This document shows positions 8,432 to 18,506 of a stretch of 64,000 bases of DNA, in pieces (the first letter of the stretch is position 1; every line of letters starts with the position of its first letter). The notes below the pieces were generated by a model, which had not been told where the DNA came from, made no database searches, and worked only from the letters and a program-made list of their open reading frames with translations. The DNA is taken from assembly GCA_029781865.1 (NCBI GenBank), contig JAKOVW010000053.1:1-64000 (forward strand), given 5' to 3'. A program made the position numbers and the translations under genes. Source of the DNA: Bacteroidota bacterium. GTDB lineage: Bacteria; Bacteroidota; Bacteroidia; Chitinophagales; Saprospiraceae.

Positions 8432-10252
8432 GTGAAAGAATTTTTAAAATTAATCAGACTTGTTGCCAATTACAAATACCGTGTACTGGCTCATTTCTTT
8501 TTTTATGTTCTTTCAACCTTATTTACCATCCTGAGCATACCAGCTATAATTCCACTTTTTGAAATGCTCTTTCAAAAAAAAATGCCGGTATTTGAATCTC
8601 CCGCAAGTATTCAGAACTTATCGGATGTGATCACTTACATCAAATTTGAATTTGCAAACTGGATCAACCAACATGATAAAGCTGTTGCTTTAATGTATAT
8701 CTGCGGCGGACTCGGATTGATTTTCTTTCTCAAAAATATATTCAGATATCTGGCGATTTATACCATGGCTCCGGTGCGGGTAGGTGTATCCGCTCAATTG
8801 AGAAATCAATTGTTTAATAAATGGATGGCTCTTCCGCTTTCTTATTTTTCAGAAGAACGCAAAGGTGATTTAATTTCCAGAATGACTACAGATGTTCAGG
8901 AAGTTGAAGTATCCATACTTTCGACTCTGGAAACACTGGTAAAGGATCCGTTGCTCATATTGGGCAGTGTGGCCATTATGATCTATACCAGTCCGGCATT
9001 GACCGCATTTGTATTCGTATTGATGTTATTTACGTCATTGGTAATCGGTGGCATTTCAAGGACACTCAAACGCCAATCCGGAGACGCACAAAGACTGATG
9101 GGAGATCTCATTTCAATTCAGGAAGAAAGTCTCGGTGGTCTTCGGGTCATAAAATCATTTGCGGCGGAACATTATGTAATCGGCCGATTCAATTATGTAT
9201 TGAATGCCTACCGCAATATGCTGATCCGCATCAACAGAAGAAGAGATTTATCTTCACCATTATCGGAATTTCTGGGGATAGCAGTGGTTTGTTGTTTACT
9301 ATGGTTTGGTGCTAAACTTGTATTCGAAAATCAAATGGTGGGATCTGTATTCATTGCGTTTCTCTATGCATTTTTCAATGTCATTGAACCATCTAAAGCT
9401 TTATCAACTGCATACTTTAATATTCAGAAAGGACTTGCTGCTTTAAACAGGATTCAACAGGTATTGGATGCTAAAGAACAGATTGCAGATCTTCCGCAAG
9501 CTATTCAAAAAACAAATTTCGATCATGAAATTCGTTTTGAAAAGGTCTCCTTTCGATATGCAAACCAGGATCAGGATGTATTACATGACATTAACCTGGT
9601 GATTCCAAAAGGAAAAACATTTGCCATCGTTGGTGTCTCCGGTTCTGGGAAGACAACACTCGTCGATTTATTAGCACGGTTTTATGATGTTACTGAAGGA
9701 AGAATTACCATTGACGGAGAAGATATCCGGAATATCCGTTTAAATGATCTCAGGAGCCTGATGGGTATGGTGAGTCAGGAAGCCATACTGTTTAATGATA
9801 GCATCCGGAATAATATCTTATTTGGAAAAGAGCAGATTTCCGATCAAAAAATTAAGGACAGCTTGATTGCTGCCCATGCAGATATCTTCGTGAGGGAGCA
9901 GGAAGAAGGACTAAATTATACTATTGGAGACCGGGGATTAAAACTTAGTGGCGGACAAAGACAACGCCTTACCATTGCCAGGGCCTTGCTGAGAGATCCA
10001 CAGATATTAATTCTGGATGAAGCGACTTCTTCACTGGACTCCAATTCTGAAAAAATCATTCAGGAAGCCATGACGGAAATACTTCAAAACAGAACCGCTC
10101 TGGTGATAGCACATCGGCTCTCGACCATCCAGAATGCTGATAGAATCATCGTGCTCAGGGAAGGTCAAATCATTGAGCAGGGTACTCATGAAGAATTGTT
10201 AAAAAAAGGCGGTGAATACAGCAGCTTTGTATCTTTACAATCTTTTCAGTAA
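8432..10252 (+). CDS. MsbA-like ABC exporter (fused permease and ATPase)
   Basis: This 606-residue half-transporter starts at a GTG. Residues 1-330 form the six-helix exporter transmembrane domain (for example FFFYVLSTLFTILSIPAIIPLF, and the coupling region SRMTTDVQEVEVSILSTLE). Residues 365-600 form the ATPase, with Walker A GVSGSGKTT, Q-loop GMVSQEAILFND, signature LSGGQRQRL, Walker B ILILDEATSSLD and switch AHRLST. Such proteins flip lipid A-core, lipids or hydrophobic compounds across the inner membrane as homodimers. The substrate cannot be read from the sequence; MsbA-type lipid flipping is the best guess. Confidence 0.92.
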   Translation: MKEFLKLIRLVANYKYRVLAHFFFYVLSTLFTILSIPAIIPLFEMLFQKKMPVFESPASIQNLSDVITYIKFEFANWINQHDKAVALMYICGGLGLIFFLKNIFRYLAIYTMAPVRVGVSAQLRNQLFNKWMALPLSYFSEERKGDLISRMTTDVQEVEVSILSTLETLVKDPLLILGSVAIMIYTSPALTAFVFVLMLFTSLVIGGISRTLKRQSGDAQRLMGDLISIQEESLGGLRVIKSFAAEHYVIGRFNYVLNAYRNMLIRINRRRDLSSPLSEFLGIAVVCCLLWFGAKLVFENQMVGSVFIAFLYAFFNVIEPSKALSTAYFNIQKGLAALNRIQQVLDAKEQIADLPQAIQKTNFDHEIRFEKVSFRYANQDQDVLHDINLVIPKGKTFAIVGVSGSGKTTLVDLLARFYDVTEGRITIDGEDIRNIRLNDLRSLMGMVSQEAILFNDSIRNNILFGKEQISDQKIKDSLIAAHADIFVREQEEGLNYTIGDRGLKLSGGQRQRLTIARALLRDPQILILDEATSSLDSNSEKIIQEAMTEILQNRTALVIAHRLSTIQNADRIIVLREGQIIEQGTHEELLKKGGEYSSFVSLQSFQ

Positions 10253-10256
10253 ACTA

Positions 10257-11387
10257 ATGAATTCTATGAAATTACTTTTAACCTTGATCAGCGCAGTACT
10301 GACTATTTCAATATCCGGGCAAACGATCTTATCCAATAAGCTATTGCCGGCCATTGGCGACTCTTTATATTATGCAGTGGACAGCAATGCAGTTGGAGTA
10401 ACAATTACTGCACCGGGAGTGAATCAAAATTGGGATTTTAGTCAGTTAAAGCCAATTGCTGCGAGTTCAGAAGTATATCGTCGGCCTTCAGAAGGAATTA
10501 ATTTCTCCAGTTTTCAATCAGCAGATGTATTGCTTCAGCAAGGATTGACTGAATACTATTACAAATTACTAACCAACAGACTTGATTTAATGGGTACCGG
10601 ATTGCGTTCAGGCTTTCCCATTCCGGGCATTAGTGGTGTGAATGTATATCCCAAACCTGTCATCGAACAAAAATATCCGGAACGCTATTTGGATAGCTTA
10701 AACTATAATACCAAAACCTCAATTGCATTCCCATCAAGTATTTTACCGGATACTATAATTAAAAGCTTACCTCTTGTTCCGGATTCCATACGGATAGTTT
10801 ACAATACAAAACTGAAAAAAGAATGCGATGCGTGGGGCAATGTTAAATTACCAGCTCACAGCTGGAATGTCTTGAGAGAAAAAAGAGTCACTATTAACCA
10901 GGTTACTCTTGAAGCAAAAGTGCCGTTTATTGGCTGGCTGGATGTGACCAATTTAATTTCCGGTAGCTTTCCTCAATTATTCGGAACATTCAGATCGTAT
11001 AGCTATGCATTTCTTTCGAATGAAACCAAAGGATTTATCGCTTTAGTAAATGTAGATAGCCTTAACAATGTACTAAGTGTACAATACAAACCAGACGACA
11101 AAATCATATTAAAGACAAATGATGCAAGTTCAAATAACGAAATCAGCATATTTCCCAATCCGGCTACTCATGTGATTTCCTTTTCATTAAAACAAATCAA
11201 CCCGGATTATTTTGTGGTCAGCTTATTGGATCTACAGGGTAAGTCTTATATGACCAAAACCATATTTATCAATGACAATAGCGAATCTCAACTGAATATC
11301 GACGAATTGCCTTCCGGATCATATTTTCTTCAGATCAGTGACCGCAAAAAACAAAAATTCAGGTCCATGGTGTTTGAAAAAATATAG
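10257..11387 (+). CDS. T9SS type A sorting domain-containing secreted protein
   Basis: The frame stays open upstream into the end of the ABC exporter gene, but the signal peptide (MKLLLTLISAVLTISISGQ) begins only after that gene's stop. The start is the ATG at 10257 or the ATG at 10266, giving 376 or 373 residues. The central region (residues 30-285) is beta-rich with no family I recognise; it includes SYAFLSNETKGFIALVNVDS, a phrase common in Bacteroidota surface proteins. The last 80 residues (FPNPATHVISFSL...LLDLQGKSY...LPSGSYFLQISDRK) are a type A T9SS sorting domain. The gap to the ABC gene is only a few bases, so co-transcription is likely, although a functional link is not obvious. Confidence 0.8.
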   Translation: MNSMKLLLTLISAVLTISISGQTILSNKLLPAIGDSLYYAVDSNAVGVTITAPGVNQNWDFSQLKPIAASSEVYRRPSEGINFSSFQSADVLLQQGLTEYYYKLLTNRLDLMGTGLRSGFPIPGISGVNVYPKPVIEQKYPERYLDSLNYNTKTSIAFPSSILPDTIIKSLPLVPDSIRIVYNTKLKKECDAWGNVKLPAHSWNVLREKRVTINQVTLEAKVPFIGWLDVTNLISGSFPQLFGTFRSYSYAFLSNETKGFIALVNVDSLNNVLSVQYKPDDKIILKTNDASSNNEISIFPNPATHVISFSLKQINPDYFVVSLLDLQGKSYMTKTIFINDNSESQLNIDELPSGSYFLQISDRKKQKFRSMVFEKI

Positions 11388-11856
11388 ATCATCTGATAAA
11401 AGGAAAACATTTTAGTCAATAACCGGAGTTTCTACTTAAACGCATACTGAGTGTTCTATAATAATTAAAGCTAGAAACTGCGCTTACCAAATAAGTAGAT
11501 TATTAATTTTTTATTAAAAATGGCTATCATTTTGTGATCTGACTTTCAAATTCATATTACTATTCTCTATTGGATTTGTTTCTTATAATTTCCAAATCAA
11601 TTAGATAAAATACTTTAGACTCCAGATTATGGAGAGCCTATGGATTAGAATTTATTTCAAAATAGCTGATTACAAGGAATGTATAAACTAATCAAATACT
11701 AACACGTAAATTTCAAAAATCACACTTACTAAGTGGTAGTTTATTTACACTGAATACCAGAAGAATCTAAATAAAATCAGGAATATTTCTTCAGAACTCC
11801 ACAAAAAATAATCTCACGGAACCAATCAGATACATTGCATCAATTTCGATTCTATC
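11388..11856. other. Intergenic stretch between convergent genes
   Basis: These 469 AT-rich bases lie between the convergent T9SS cargo and S46 peptidase genes. No convincing frame, RNA gene or GC-rich terminator is visible. The one structure noticed is a 13-bp palindrome, CACTTA-c-TAAGTG, at 11723-11735. Confidence 0.5.
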
Positions 11857-14037
11857 TTACTTTTTTGACTTCTTTTTCTTGGGATAAACCAATTGCATCT
11901 CTTTTACCAACCAGGGTGCGCCTGCAAATTTGTCGATGATAAATAAAATATACCGTGCATCCACCATGATATTTCTACAGATTGAAGGATCGTAGTTGAT
12001 ATCGCTCATAGTGCCTTCCCAAACGCGGTCGAAATTCAATCCAATCAAATTGCCTTGACCATCAATGGCTGGACTTCCAGAGTTACCTCCCGTAGTATGA
12101 TTTGAGCCTATAAACGCCAGTGGCATTTTTCCATCTTCTCCATAAATTCCGTAGTCTTTATTTTTGTAAAGCAATTGCAGTTTTTTAGGCACATCAAATT
12201 CATAATCACCCGGAATGTATTTTTCCATTACCCCGTCCAACGTAGTTTGAGCCAGATATTGCACACCATCCCGTGGATGATATCCTTCCACCTTTCCATA
12301 GGTTACCCGCAGCGTTGAGTTGGCATCCGGATAAAACTTTTTTTCAGGCATAACTTCCATTAAAGCAGCCATGTGTTTTCTTTTTAAATCTGCTATCTGG
12401 TCTTCCAGATCACCGCACATTTTTGTAATGTCGTTGGCGAGATAGTAATTCAATTCATCATAAAAAATCCAGAGTTTATCCGCTTTTACTTTATCCATCC
12501 AGGCTTTGTAATCCAGACTTAACATAGCTGCAAGACTGTCTTTGTTGGTCATGCTACTGGATGCATACAAGTCTTTGGTAAATGCCATATAATTGTTATT
12601 GTACTTTTTCAATTCGTCCTTAAGGTAATTAAAAACAAATGCCGGATTCATTTCCTTGTGAAATTGCTCCAGCAAGGCAGCAAATATTTCCTGATCGATC
12701 GCTGAATTGAAATTTTTAAAATAGCCTTCTATATTAATCAATGCATCGTTTTTCTTTGCATTGAAGGTTGCTTCACCCCTGCCCTCATAAGTATCCATTA
12801 ATCTTTTTTGCAACTGGTAAAAATTGACCAGGTCAATATTGCGGTTAAATGTTTCCGCATAAAATTCTCTTGATTTTGCAAATGGCTCCAATCTCCTGTA
12901 TAGAAAATCCAGATCCTGCACCAGGTTTTTATAATCACTATAGGCAGGATTGGCGTTCACCCTCTTTTTAAATTCTTCATCTGCTCTGTGTTTCTTTTCG
13001 AGTCCATTTGTCGTTTTCATACCCAGATTTTCGCCGATCCATTTTTTCCAGGCATTTGCAATTCCGGCATACTTTGCAGCATATTGAATTTTGGTACGTT
13101 CGTCTGCACGCATGTGCTTATCCAGAATTTTTAATGTTTTATCTCTTAAAGAAATCCGGACCGGATTCAGCACCTCAATTTGTTGACGGGAAGCTTCCTC
13201 CGTAAGATATTCTGTTGTTCTTCCGGGAAATCCGAATACCATGGTAAAATCACCTGTTTCAACTCCACTCATAGAAACCGGCAAAAAGTGTTTGGGAGTA
13301 TAGGGTTTATTATCTTTCGAATATTCAGCAGGCCTGTTGTCTTTATTCGCATAAATCCGGAATAAAGAAAAGTCACCGGTATGTCTCGGCCAGACCCAAT
13401 TGTCCGTATCTGAACCAAATTTACCAATGGATTCCGGCGGCGCACCTACGAACCGAACATCTTTAAATACTTCAATTATAAAAGCAAAGTACTGGTTTCC
13501 ATTATAAAAAGAACGGATCAATACATCCTGATCTTTTAATTTAGGCAATACCAGTTTTAATTTCTCGGTATTCTCGTCTACCTTATTTCGACGCTTATTC
13601 TCATCCCAACTTTTATCGACTCCCTGAAGTATTTTTGAAGTCACATCTTCCATACTCACAATTAATGTTGCGGTCAATCCCGGACAAGGAATTTCTTCAC
13701 TCCTTACTTGTGCCCAAAATCCATCTCTAAGGTAATTATGTTCCAATGTCGTGTTAGACTGTATGTATCCATAGCCACAATGATGATTGGTAAGCAGCAA
13801 ACTTTGATTCGAAATAATTTCAGATGTACATCCACCTCCGAATTGCACGATTGCATCTTTTAAAGAACCTTTGTTGATGTTGTAGATATCATCAGCACTT
13901 ATTTTCATTCCCATAGACTTCATCTCCTTTTCATTGAGTGACTTTAACAGAATAGGAAGCCACATGCCTTCACCACAGAAAACAATCCTGTAAGAAAATA
14001 AACTAACAATAATTACAATAATAGTCCTTAATTTCAT
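11857..14037 (-). CDS. S46 family dipeptidyl-peptidase, probably DPP11-like
   Basis: The frame is open to 14148, but the ATG at 14037 begins a clear signal peptide (MKLRTIIVIIVSLFSYRIVF) and a TAnnTTTG promoter element lies at 14075-14082. I therefore choose 726 residues. The fold is the chymotrypsin-like S46 peptidase with an inserted helical domain. The catalytic His lies in LLLTNHHCGYG (about residue 82) and the catalytic Ser in GGNSGSPAI (about residue 651). Just after it, NFDRVWEG places Arg where DPP11-type enzymes are reported to carry the residue that selects Asp/Glu at P1, whereas DPP7 types have Gly. The enzyme removes dipeptides from oligopeptides in the periplasm, supporting amino-acid nutrition. 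The final KKKKSKK tail is unusual. Confidence 0.9.
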   Translation of the reverse strand: MKLRTIIVIIVSLFSYRIVFCGEGMWLPILLKSLNEKEMKSMGMKISADDIYNINKGSLKDAIVQFGGGCTSEIISNQSLLLTNHHCGYGYIQSNTTLEHNYLRDGFWAQVRSEEIPCPGLTATLIVSMEDVTSKILQGVDKSWDENKRRNKVDENTEKLKLVLPKLKDQDVLIRSFYNGNQYFAFIIEVFKDVRFVGAPPESIGKFGSDTDNWVWPRHTGDFSLFRIYANKDNRPAEYSKDNKPYTPKHFLPVSMSGVETGDFTMVFGFPGRTTEYLTEEASRQQIEVLNPVRISLRDKTLKILDKHMRADERTKIQYAAKYAGIANAWKKWIGENLGMKTTNGLEKKHRADEEFKKRVNANPAYSDYKNLVQDLDFLYRRLEPFAKSREFYAETFNRNIDLVNFYQLQKRLMDTYEGRGEATFNAKKNDALINIEGYFKNFNSAIDQEIFAALLEQFHKEMNPAFVFNYLKDELKKYNNNYMAFTKDLYASSSMTNKDSLAAMLSLDYKAWMDKVKADKLWIFYDELNYYLANDITKMCGDLEDQIADLKRKHMAALMEVMPEKKFYPDANSTLRVTYGKVEGYHPRDGVQYLAQTTLDGVMEKYIPGDYEFDVPKKLQLLYKNKDYGIYGEDGKMPLAFIGSNHTTGGNSGSPAIDGQGNLIGLNFDRVWEGTMSDINYDPSICRNIMVDARYILFIIDKFAGAPWLVKEMQLVYPKKKKSKK

Positions 14038-14074
14038 GAGTTGATATTTAAATCGGGTAATACATAAATAAATG

Positions 14075-14082
14075 CAAAAATA
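14075..14082 (-). promoter_or_regulatory. -7 promoter element of the S46 peptidase gene
   Basis: On the - strand this reads TATTTTTG (TAnnTTTG), 38 nt upstream of the ATG at 14037. It lies inside the extension that would be coding if the upstream ATG at 14148 were used, which argues for the shorter protein. Confidence 0.55.
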
Positions 14083-14163
14083 ATAAAGCGGGACTAGTAT
14101 CCGCCATTTAATTTGGTACTGCTCTGGCGTTTGAAAAACCTGATTCATAAGAAAGACTCTCCC

Positions 14164-14904
14164 CTACCTCGGAGGTGAATAGATACTCAGATCCAACATT
14201 TTTTCCAGTCCTCCGATAATAATAACAGTTCCAATGAATAACAATGCCAGTGTAAAGAATCCGGCCAGGAATGATTTCCAGAATGGTTTACCAAAATAGC
14301 TATAATAAAAGTAAATCACGAATATAAACGGGAAAATCGCTCCAATGGCATCGCGAACCGGAGCGAATGGTTTCCAAATTCCTTCCAGTGCAATGGTGGG
14401 AATGCTAATCAACAAATTCATTCCGGTAATATAGCAGAGAATTACAGCGTGATGAACAAATCGGGGTTCTGTTTTACGATAAAACAAATAAGGAGATAAG
14501 GCCAATAAAGGAATTACCGCGATGTAGAAAAACGTGCCGTAATTAGCCAACCAAACCAATACCAATTTGCCATTTTCCGTCGTATCCTGATCGATATCTC
14601 CCAAGCCGACTTTCCAGTAATTACTGACAAAGAGATTTACACCACCCCAAAACATGATAAACTTAACCGGGTGAAAATACCTTCTGCGGTCTTCTTCAAT
14701 AAATGCTTTGGCGACAATACCGGGATTCAGAAAAAGGCATTTTAATGTTCGTACCATTTTCTGTTCCCAGTTTGTAACTACTTCGATTATGACTGAAAAC
14801 AGAGACTCCATCGAAATCTCCTTCTTGGAATATTTCGCTCCGCATTGTCCGCAAAATTTTGCTGTGACTACAGCTCCGCAATTTTTACAATACTGTACTT
14901 CCAT
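14164..14904 (-). CDS. DUF3667 domain-containing membrane protein
   Basis: This 246-residue protein opens with a zinc ribbon (C6, C9, C18 and C21: YCKNCG, FCGQCG). The DUF3667-type segment follows: WEQKMVRTLKCLFLNPGIVAKAFIEEDRRRYFHPVKFIMF. About four or five transmembrane helices come after (for example NYGTFFYIAVIPLLALSPYLF, and ILCYITGMNLLISIPTIAL). The family is widespread in Bacteroidota and has no assigned function. The gene lies between the S46 peptidase and the large propeller protein, all on the - strand, but gaps of about 80-125 nt make an operon uncertain. Confidence 0.85.
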   Translation of the reverse strand: MEVQYCKNCGAVVTAKFCGQCGAKYSKKEISMESLFSVIIEVVTNWEQKMVRTLKCLFLNPGIVAKAFIEEDRRRYFHPVKFIMFWGGVNLFVSNYWKVGLGDIDQDTTENGKLVLVWLANYGTFFYIAVIPLLALSPYLFYRKTEPRFVHHAVILCYITGMNLLISIPTIALEGIWKPFAPVRDAIGAIFPFIFVIYFYYSYFGKPFWKSFLAGFFTLALLFIGTVIIIGGLEKMLDLSIYSPPR

Positions 14905-14987
14905 TAAAATTCATTCAAATTATTTGAATCGAAAGTTACTCGATTCAAATCATTACTAAATAAATTCGATCTAAGACTATAAATGAA

Positions 14988-17900
14988 TTACAATTTGCTA
15001 AATCTAATCCGGTCGCTATACTTCTGGTCTGATACTTTAATAAAATATTCACCCTTGCTCAATTGATCTATGCGAATTTGTATAATTCGCTGGCTGATTT
15101 TCTTTACATATTTGAATTGTATTGCCTGACCATTGATATCAAACAACTGAACATCCATAAAAGGATCCGGATCTTCTTTAAATTTTAAATTGATAAAATC
15201 CTGAGCCGGATTCGGATAAAGCATAAAATCTGAATTCTCCGGATCCACTGAAGAAACAAACTCTTTTACTTCAATTCCTTTTCGGACATACATGCAATCA
15301 TTTGCATCTGTAATTTTAAAATCATACAATCCCGGAGGCAGATTAAATAAATTTCTTGAATTTCCTAATATGACCGCACCTCCATTTTGAGTCCATAAAA
15401 AAGAATACGGTGGCGTTGCGCCGGTAATTACAGGATCGATGTAACCGTCATTGCCGTTTGAGGGATTAATGGAATAGCTTACATTAAAATCCTCCGGTTG
15501 AAGGATCTTGAAGCTGTCGGTGGTTTCACATAAATTGGCATCACTTACTGTAAGTTGATAAATTCCTGCTTTTAATTGGTTGTTTTCACTACCCGCAGCC
15601 TGATTGGACCACATGAAAGTATAAGGAGATTTTCCTGCGATTACATGCACCTTAATGAATCCTGAAGAATCACCATAACAGATATTGTCTTTAATAATCC
15701 TTGAATCCAATACCGGATTGGAGAGAGCATTAGCTTCAAAGGACTCATAAAAATCGCAACCAGCTTCCAGATTTTTTAACACCAAATAATAAACTCCGGA
15801 CTGTTTTATATAACATGAATCACTAATAATATCAAGACCAGGACCTGTCCATCGATATTCAAAATGTGTATGATCGGTCAGGCTAGACTTTAGCAAAATA
15901 GAATCGTGATGACAATCAAATGCCGAGGGTTGCGGGTCGATGAATATATTTGGTTTAGACAGTACTTTCACGACAATGGTATCAAACTGAACACAACCGC
16001 TATCGGAAGTAAACTCGAGAACATACGTTCCATTTGCCAAACTATAGCTAGTATTATTTTTAAAATACAACACCGGATCATTTATCAAAATGGTATCCAA
16101 AAAAGGTCCGGTCCAATGATACATCCCGGATAAGCTATCCCGCGCTTTTAATTGAACAGATGCACCTTCACAAGTAATCAATGTATCCCGCTCGATGAAT
16201 TGATTCTTTTCAATTCTGGATACAATTTTTATTTCTGCATTGCTACATTCAGGCAAACCAATAGAGTAAAATCCTCTTCCATACGTCGCTACATATAACC
16301 TCCGCGTGGCCTGATGAATTTTAAGATCCGTAACAGAAGTATGAGGCAATCCATTCCCATAATATTGCCAGTTGACATTATCCGCATCAGAATAAAATAC
16401 GCCAAAATCAGTTCCTGCAAACAAGGTATTTGTAGGTTCATCATAGATAATACAGGAAACAGGTGTGTTTACAAAATTCCTGGTAATGTTGGTCCAGGTG
16501 TTTCCTTTATCTTTTGTAGTCATAACTTTTATTGCGCCATAACCACTGCGCGTGCACCAGATTCTGTTGGGATCCTTGGGATGAAATTCAAAACCGGTTA
16601 TATCCAGACCGGTAGCTAATGTCGATTGTTTCCAGGTTTTGCCATAATCTTTGGATATATACATGATATTGGCACGGGTTGCGACAATCAGATTGGTATC
16701 AGCAGGACTGATTTTCACATCGCGCAAATCATTGTCTTTGCTTCCTGTCAGATTGGTAGTAAGCTTTGTAAACGTATTACACCGATCATGACTGATGAAG
16801 ATTTCATTATAGCCAATAATAAATGTTGCAGGATTTTTTGGATTCAGTCCAAATGGGGTAACCCATTGTCCGGGCAACTCAGCTCCGATATTCTGAGTAA
16901 TATCATCGAAATTATAGAATCCATCCGTTGACCGGTACACTGCGTTTCCACCCCAGTATTCCGTATAGCCTATATCTTTATTAGAAGGATCAATAACCTG
17001 TGTCATTGCATCGCCGCCATTCGTATTTCCCCATGATCCATTTTCATGTCTTACCCAACCACCATTATCCTGACTGCCGCCAATAATCACCGGAGTTGAA
17101 TTTGTAGAAACAGCCAACTTATAAAATTGCGTCACAGTCAAACCATTCACCAGTTCATCCCATTGTCCGGTATTTTCATGAAGGCGGTATAATCCACCGT
17201 CACAACAGAAATAGAGTTCGCTTTTTTTAGTTGGATGGGCGGCAATAAAATGATGATCTGCATGAACTTCAGGGTAGGTACCACTATTCCACCAATTGGT
17301 AATTTGATTCCAGCTTCGACCTTCATCATTTGATTTATAAATTACCAGGTAACCACAATATAAGGTTCCCGGGTCATTTTGTGAAAAATACAAAACCGAG
17401 TTCTCCGGTGGATCAGAAATGTAATTAAAATTCTGACCCTGATCTTTGGATAGATAAAATTTCCGTCCTCCATCCACACTCATATTTACGCCCAGATAAT
17501 TCGGGTTTGCTTTCGTAACTGCAAAGCGAAGAAATACTTTTTGCAAGCCGAAATGAGTCACCTGCGCAAACGTATTGCCACCATCTACCGATTTGTAAAC
17601 ATTGCTTTCGCCCCAGTAATCATTGGATGCAGCGTATACTATGGTCGTATCTCCGGGTTTGTACTTAATATCTGAAAAGTTTTCCGTGCGGATTTTGGTC
17701 CAGGTATTTCCCCCATTCCAAGTTTTATAAAGTCCATCACTGGTCGCTGCAATCAATATAGAAGTATTCTTAGGATTCATTTCAAGTCCGTAAATGACTT
17801 TATTATCTGTAAGTTTCCAGTTCAGTCCGGTAGGATTCCAGTTTAATCCTCCATCGGTTGTTTTATATACGCCCATGCTATATTGCCACCAGCCATCTTT

Positions 17901-18506
17901 TTCACCAAGAGTAATGTACAATGTGTTGGGAGCGCGCGGATCAACAATAACAATTCCAACAGGCTGATAAGGCAAATTGTCTGCAATCGAAACATAGGTC
18001 TTTCCATTGTCCGTTGTTTTCCATAATCCTCCGTTGGGAGATGCCACATAGAATATATTGGAAAGGCTTGGATGAAAATCAACATGCGTCGCTCTTCCCA
18101 TGCCCCAATACCCGCCTGAATTTTTTACCGGGCCTTCATGCTTCCACATAACTGCGCTTCGGTTGTTTAATTTAGAATCCCTGATCACTTCATTATACAA
18201 AGACCATTGACGTTGCAGATCCGGAAATTTTCCATCTTCTGTCAACCTGTCTCTCCAATACCATTTCCATCGCTCGAATTTCAAACGCTCGTCATCCAGA
18301 TTTAATTTGTCTTTGCTTTTAGTCCGGAATTCGCCTTCCCGGTAATGCTCTTCTTCCAGTTTATTCTTGCGGATCATCTTCTCTGCCTTTGAGCAGATTT
18401 CCTTGAAATTATGTCCTTGCTCGATATAATCCTGTAACTTTTTTACCTGCGAATATGAGACCGATATAAACGCAAAAAAACAGATGCTGATGACTAGTTT
18501 TTTCAT
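14988..18506 (-). CDS. Large secreted BNR/VPS10-type beta-propeller protein with SprB repeat and T9SS domain
   Basis: This 1172-residue exoprotein begins with a signal peptide (1-20, ending SVSYSQ). A charged helical segment at about 21-115 contains WKWYWRDRL. From about 125 to 770 run many sialidase/sortilin-type BNR repeats: TTDNGKTY, TTDGGLNWN, TWNGGNTWT, SVDGGNTF, SKDQGQNF, SNDEGRSWN, SKDYGKTW, TKDKGNTW. These probably form one or two propellers. Ig/PKD-like domains span about 780-960. An SprB repeat lies at about 965-1085 (CYGDSSGFIKVHVIAGKSPYTFMWSN), followed by a T9SS type A domain at 1093-1172. Related proteins are often named glycosyl hydrolases because of the BNR repeats, but sialidase catalytic residues are not evident; a binding role is at least as likely. 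Confidence 0.87.
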   Translation of the reverse strand: MKKLVISICFFAFISVSYSQVKKLQDYIEQGHNFKEICSKAEKMIRKNKLEEEHYREGEFRTKSKDKLNLDDERLKFERWKWYWRDRLTEDGKFPDLQRQWSLYNEVIRDSKLNNRSAVMWKHEGPVKNSGGYWGMGRATHVDFHPSLSNIFYVASPNGGLWKTTDNGKTYVSIADNLPYQPVGIVIVDPRAPNTLYITLGEKDGWWQYSMGVYKTTDGGLNWNPTGLNWKLTDNKVIYGLEMNPKNTSILIAATSDGLYKTWNGGNTWTKIRTENFSDIKYKPGDTTIVYAASNDYWGESNVYKSVDGGNTFAQVTHFGLQKVFLRFAVTKANPNYLGVNMSVDGGRKFYLSKDQGQNFNYISDPPENSVLYFSQNDPGTLYCGYLVIYKSNDEGRSWNQITNWWNSGTYPEVHADHHFIAAHPTKKSELYFCCDGGLYRLHENTGQWDELVNGLTVTQFYKLAVSTNSTPVIIGGSQDNGGWVRHENGSWGNTNGGDAMTQVIDPSNKDIGYTEYWGGNAVYRSTDGFYNFDDITQNIGAELPGQWVTPFGLNPKNPATFIIGYNEIFISHDRCNTFTKLTTNLTGSKDNDLRDVKISPADTNLIVATRANIMYISKDYGKTWKQSTLATGLDITGFEFHPKDPNRIWCTRSGYGAIKVMTTKDKGNTWTNITRNFVNTPVSCIIYDEPTNTLFAGTDFGVFYSDADNVNWQYYGNGLPHTSVTDLKIHQATRRLYVATYGRGFYSIGLPECSNAEIKIVSRIEKNQFIERDTLITCEGASVQLKARDSLSGMYHWTGPFLDTILINDPVLYFKNNTSYSLANGTYVLEFTSDSGCVQFDTIVVKVLSKPNIFIDPQPSAFDCHHDSILLKSSLTDHTHFEYRWTGPGLDIISDSCYIKQSGVYYLVLKNLEAGCDFYESFEANALSNPVLDSRIIKDNICYGDSSGFIKVHVIAGKSPYTFMWSNQAAGSENNQLKAGIYQLTVSDANLCETTDSFKILQPEDFNVSYSINPSNGNDGYIDPVITGATPPYSFLWTQNGGAVILGNSRNLFNLPPGLYDFKITDANDCMYVRKGIEVKEFVSSVDPENSDFMLYPNPAQDFINLKFKEDPDPFMDVQLFDINGQAIQFKYVKKISQRIIQIRIDQLSKGEYFIKVSDQKYSDRIRFSKL

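Noticed and set aside
10212-10256. Upstream start of the T9SS cargo gene inside the ABC exporter gene
   Set aside because: The extension would overlap the ABC coding end and would put 15 to 18 residues in front of a normal signal peptide; starts after the ABC stop fit better.
11388-11856. Possible missed gene or RNA between convergent genes
   Set aside because: All frames are broken by stops and no tRNA-like or other conserved RNA structure could be recognised.
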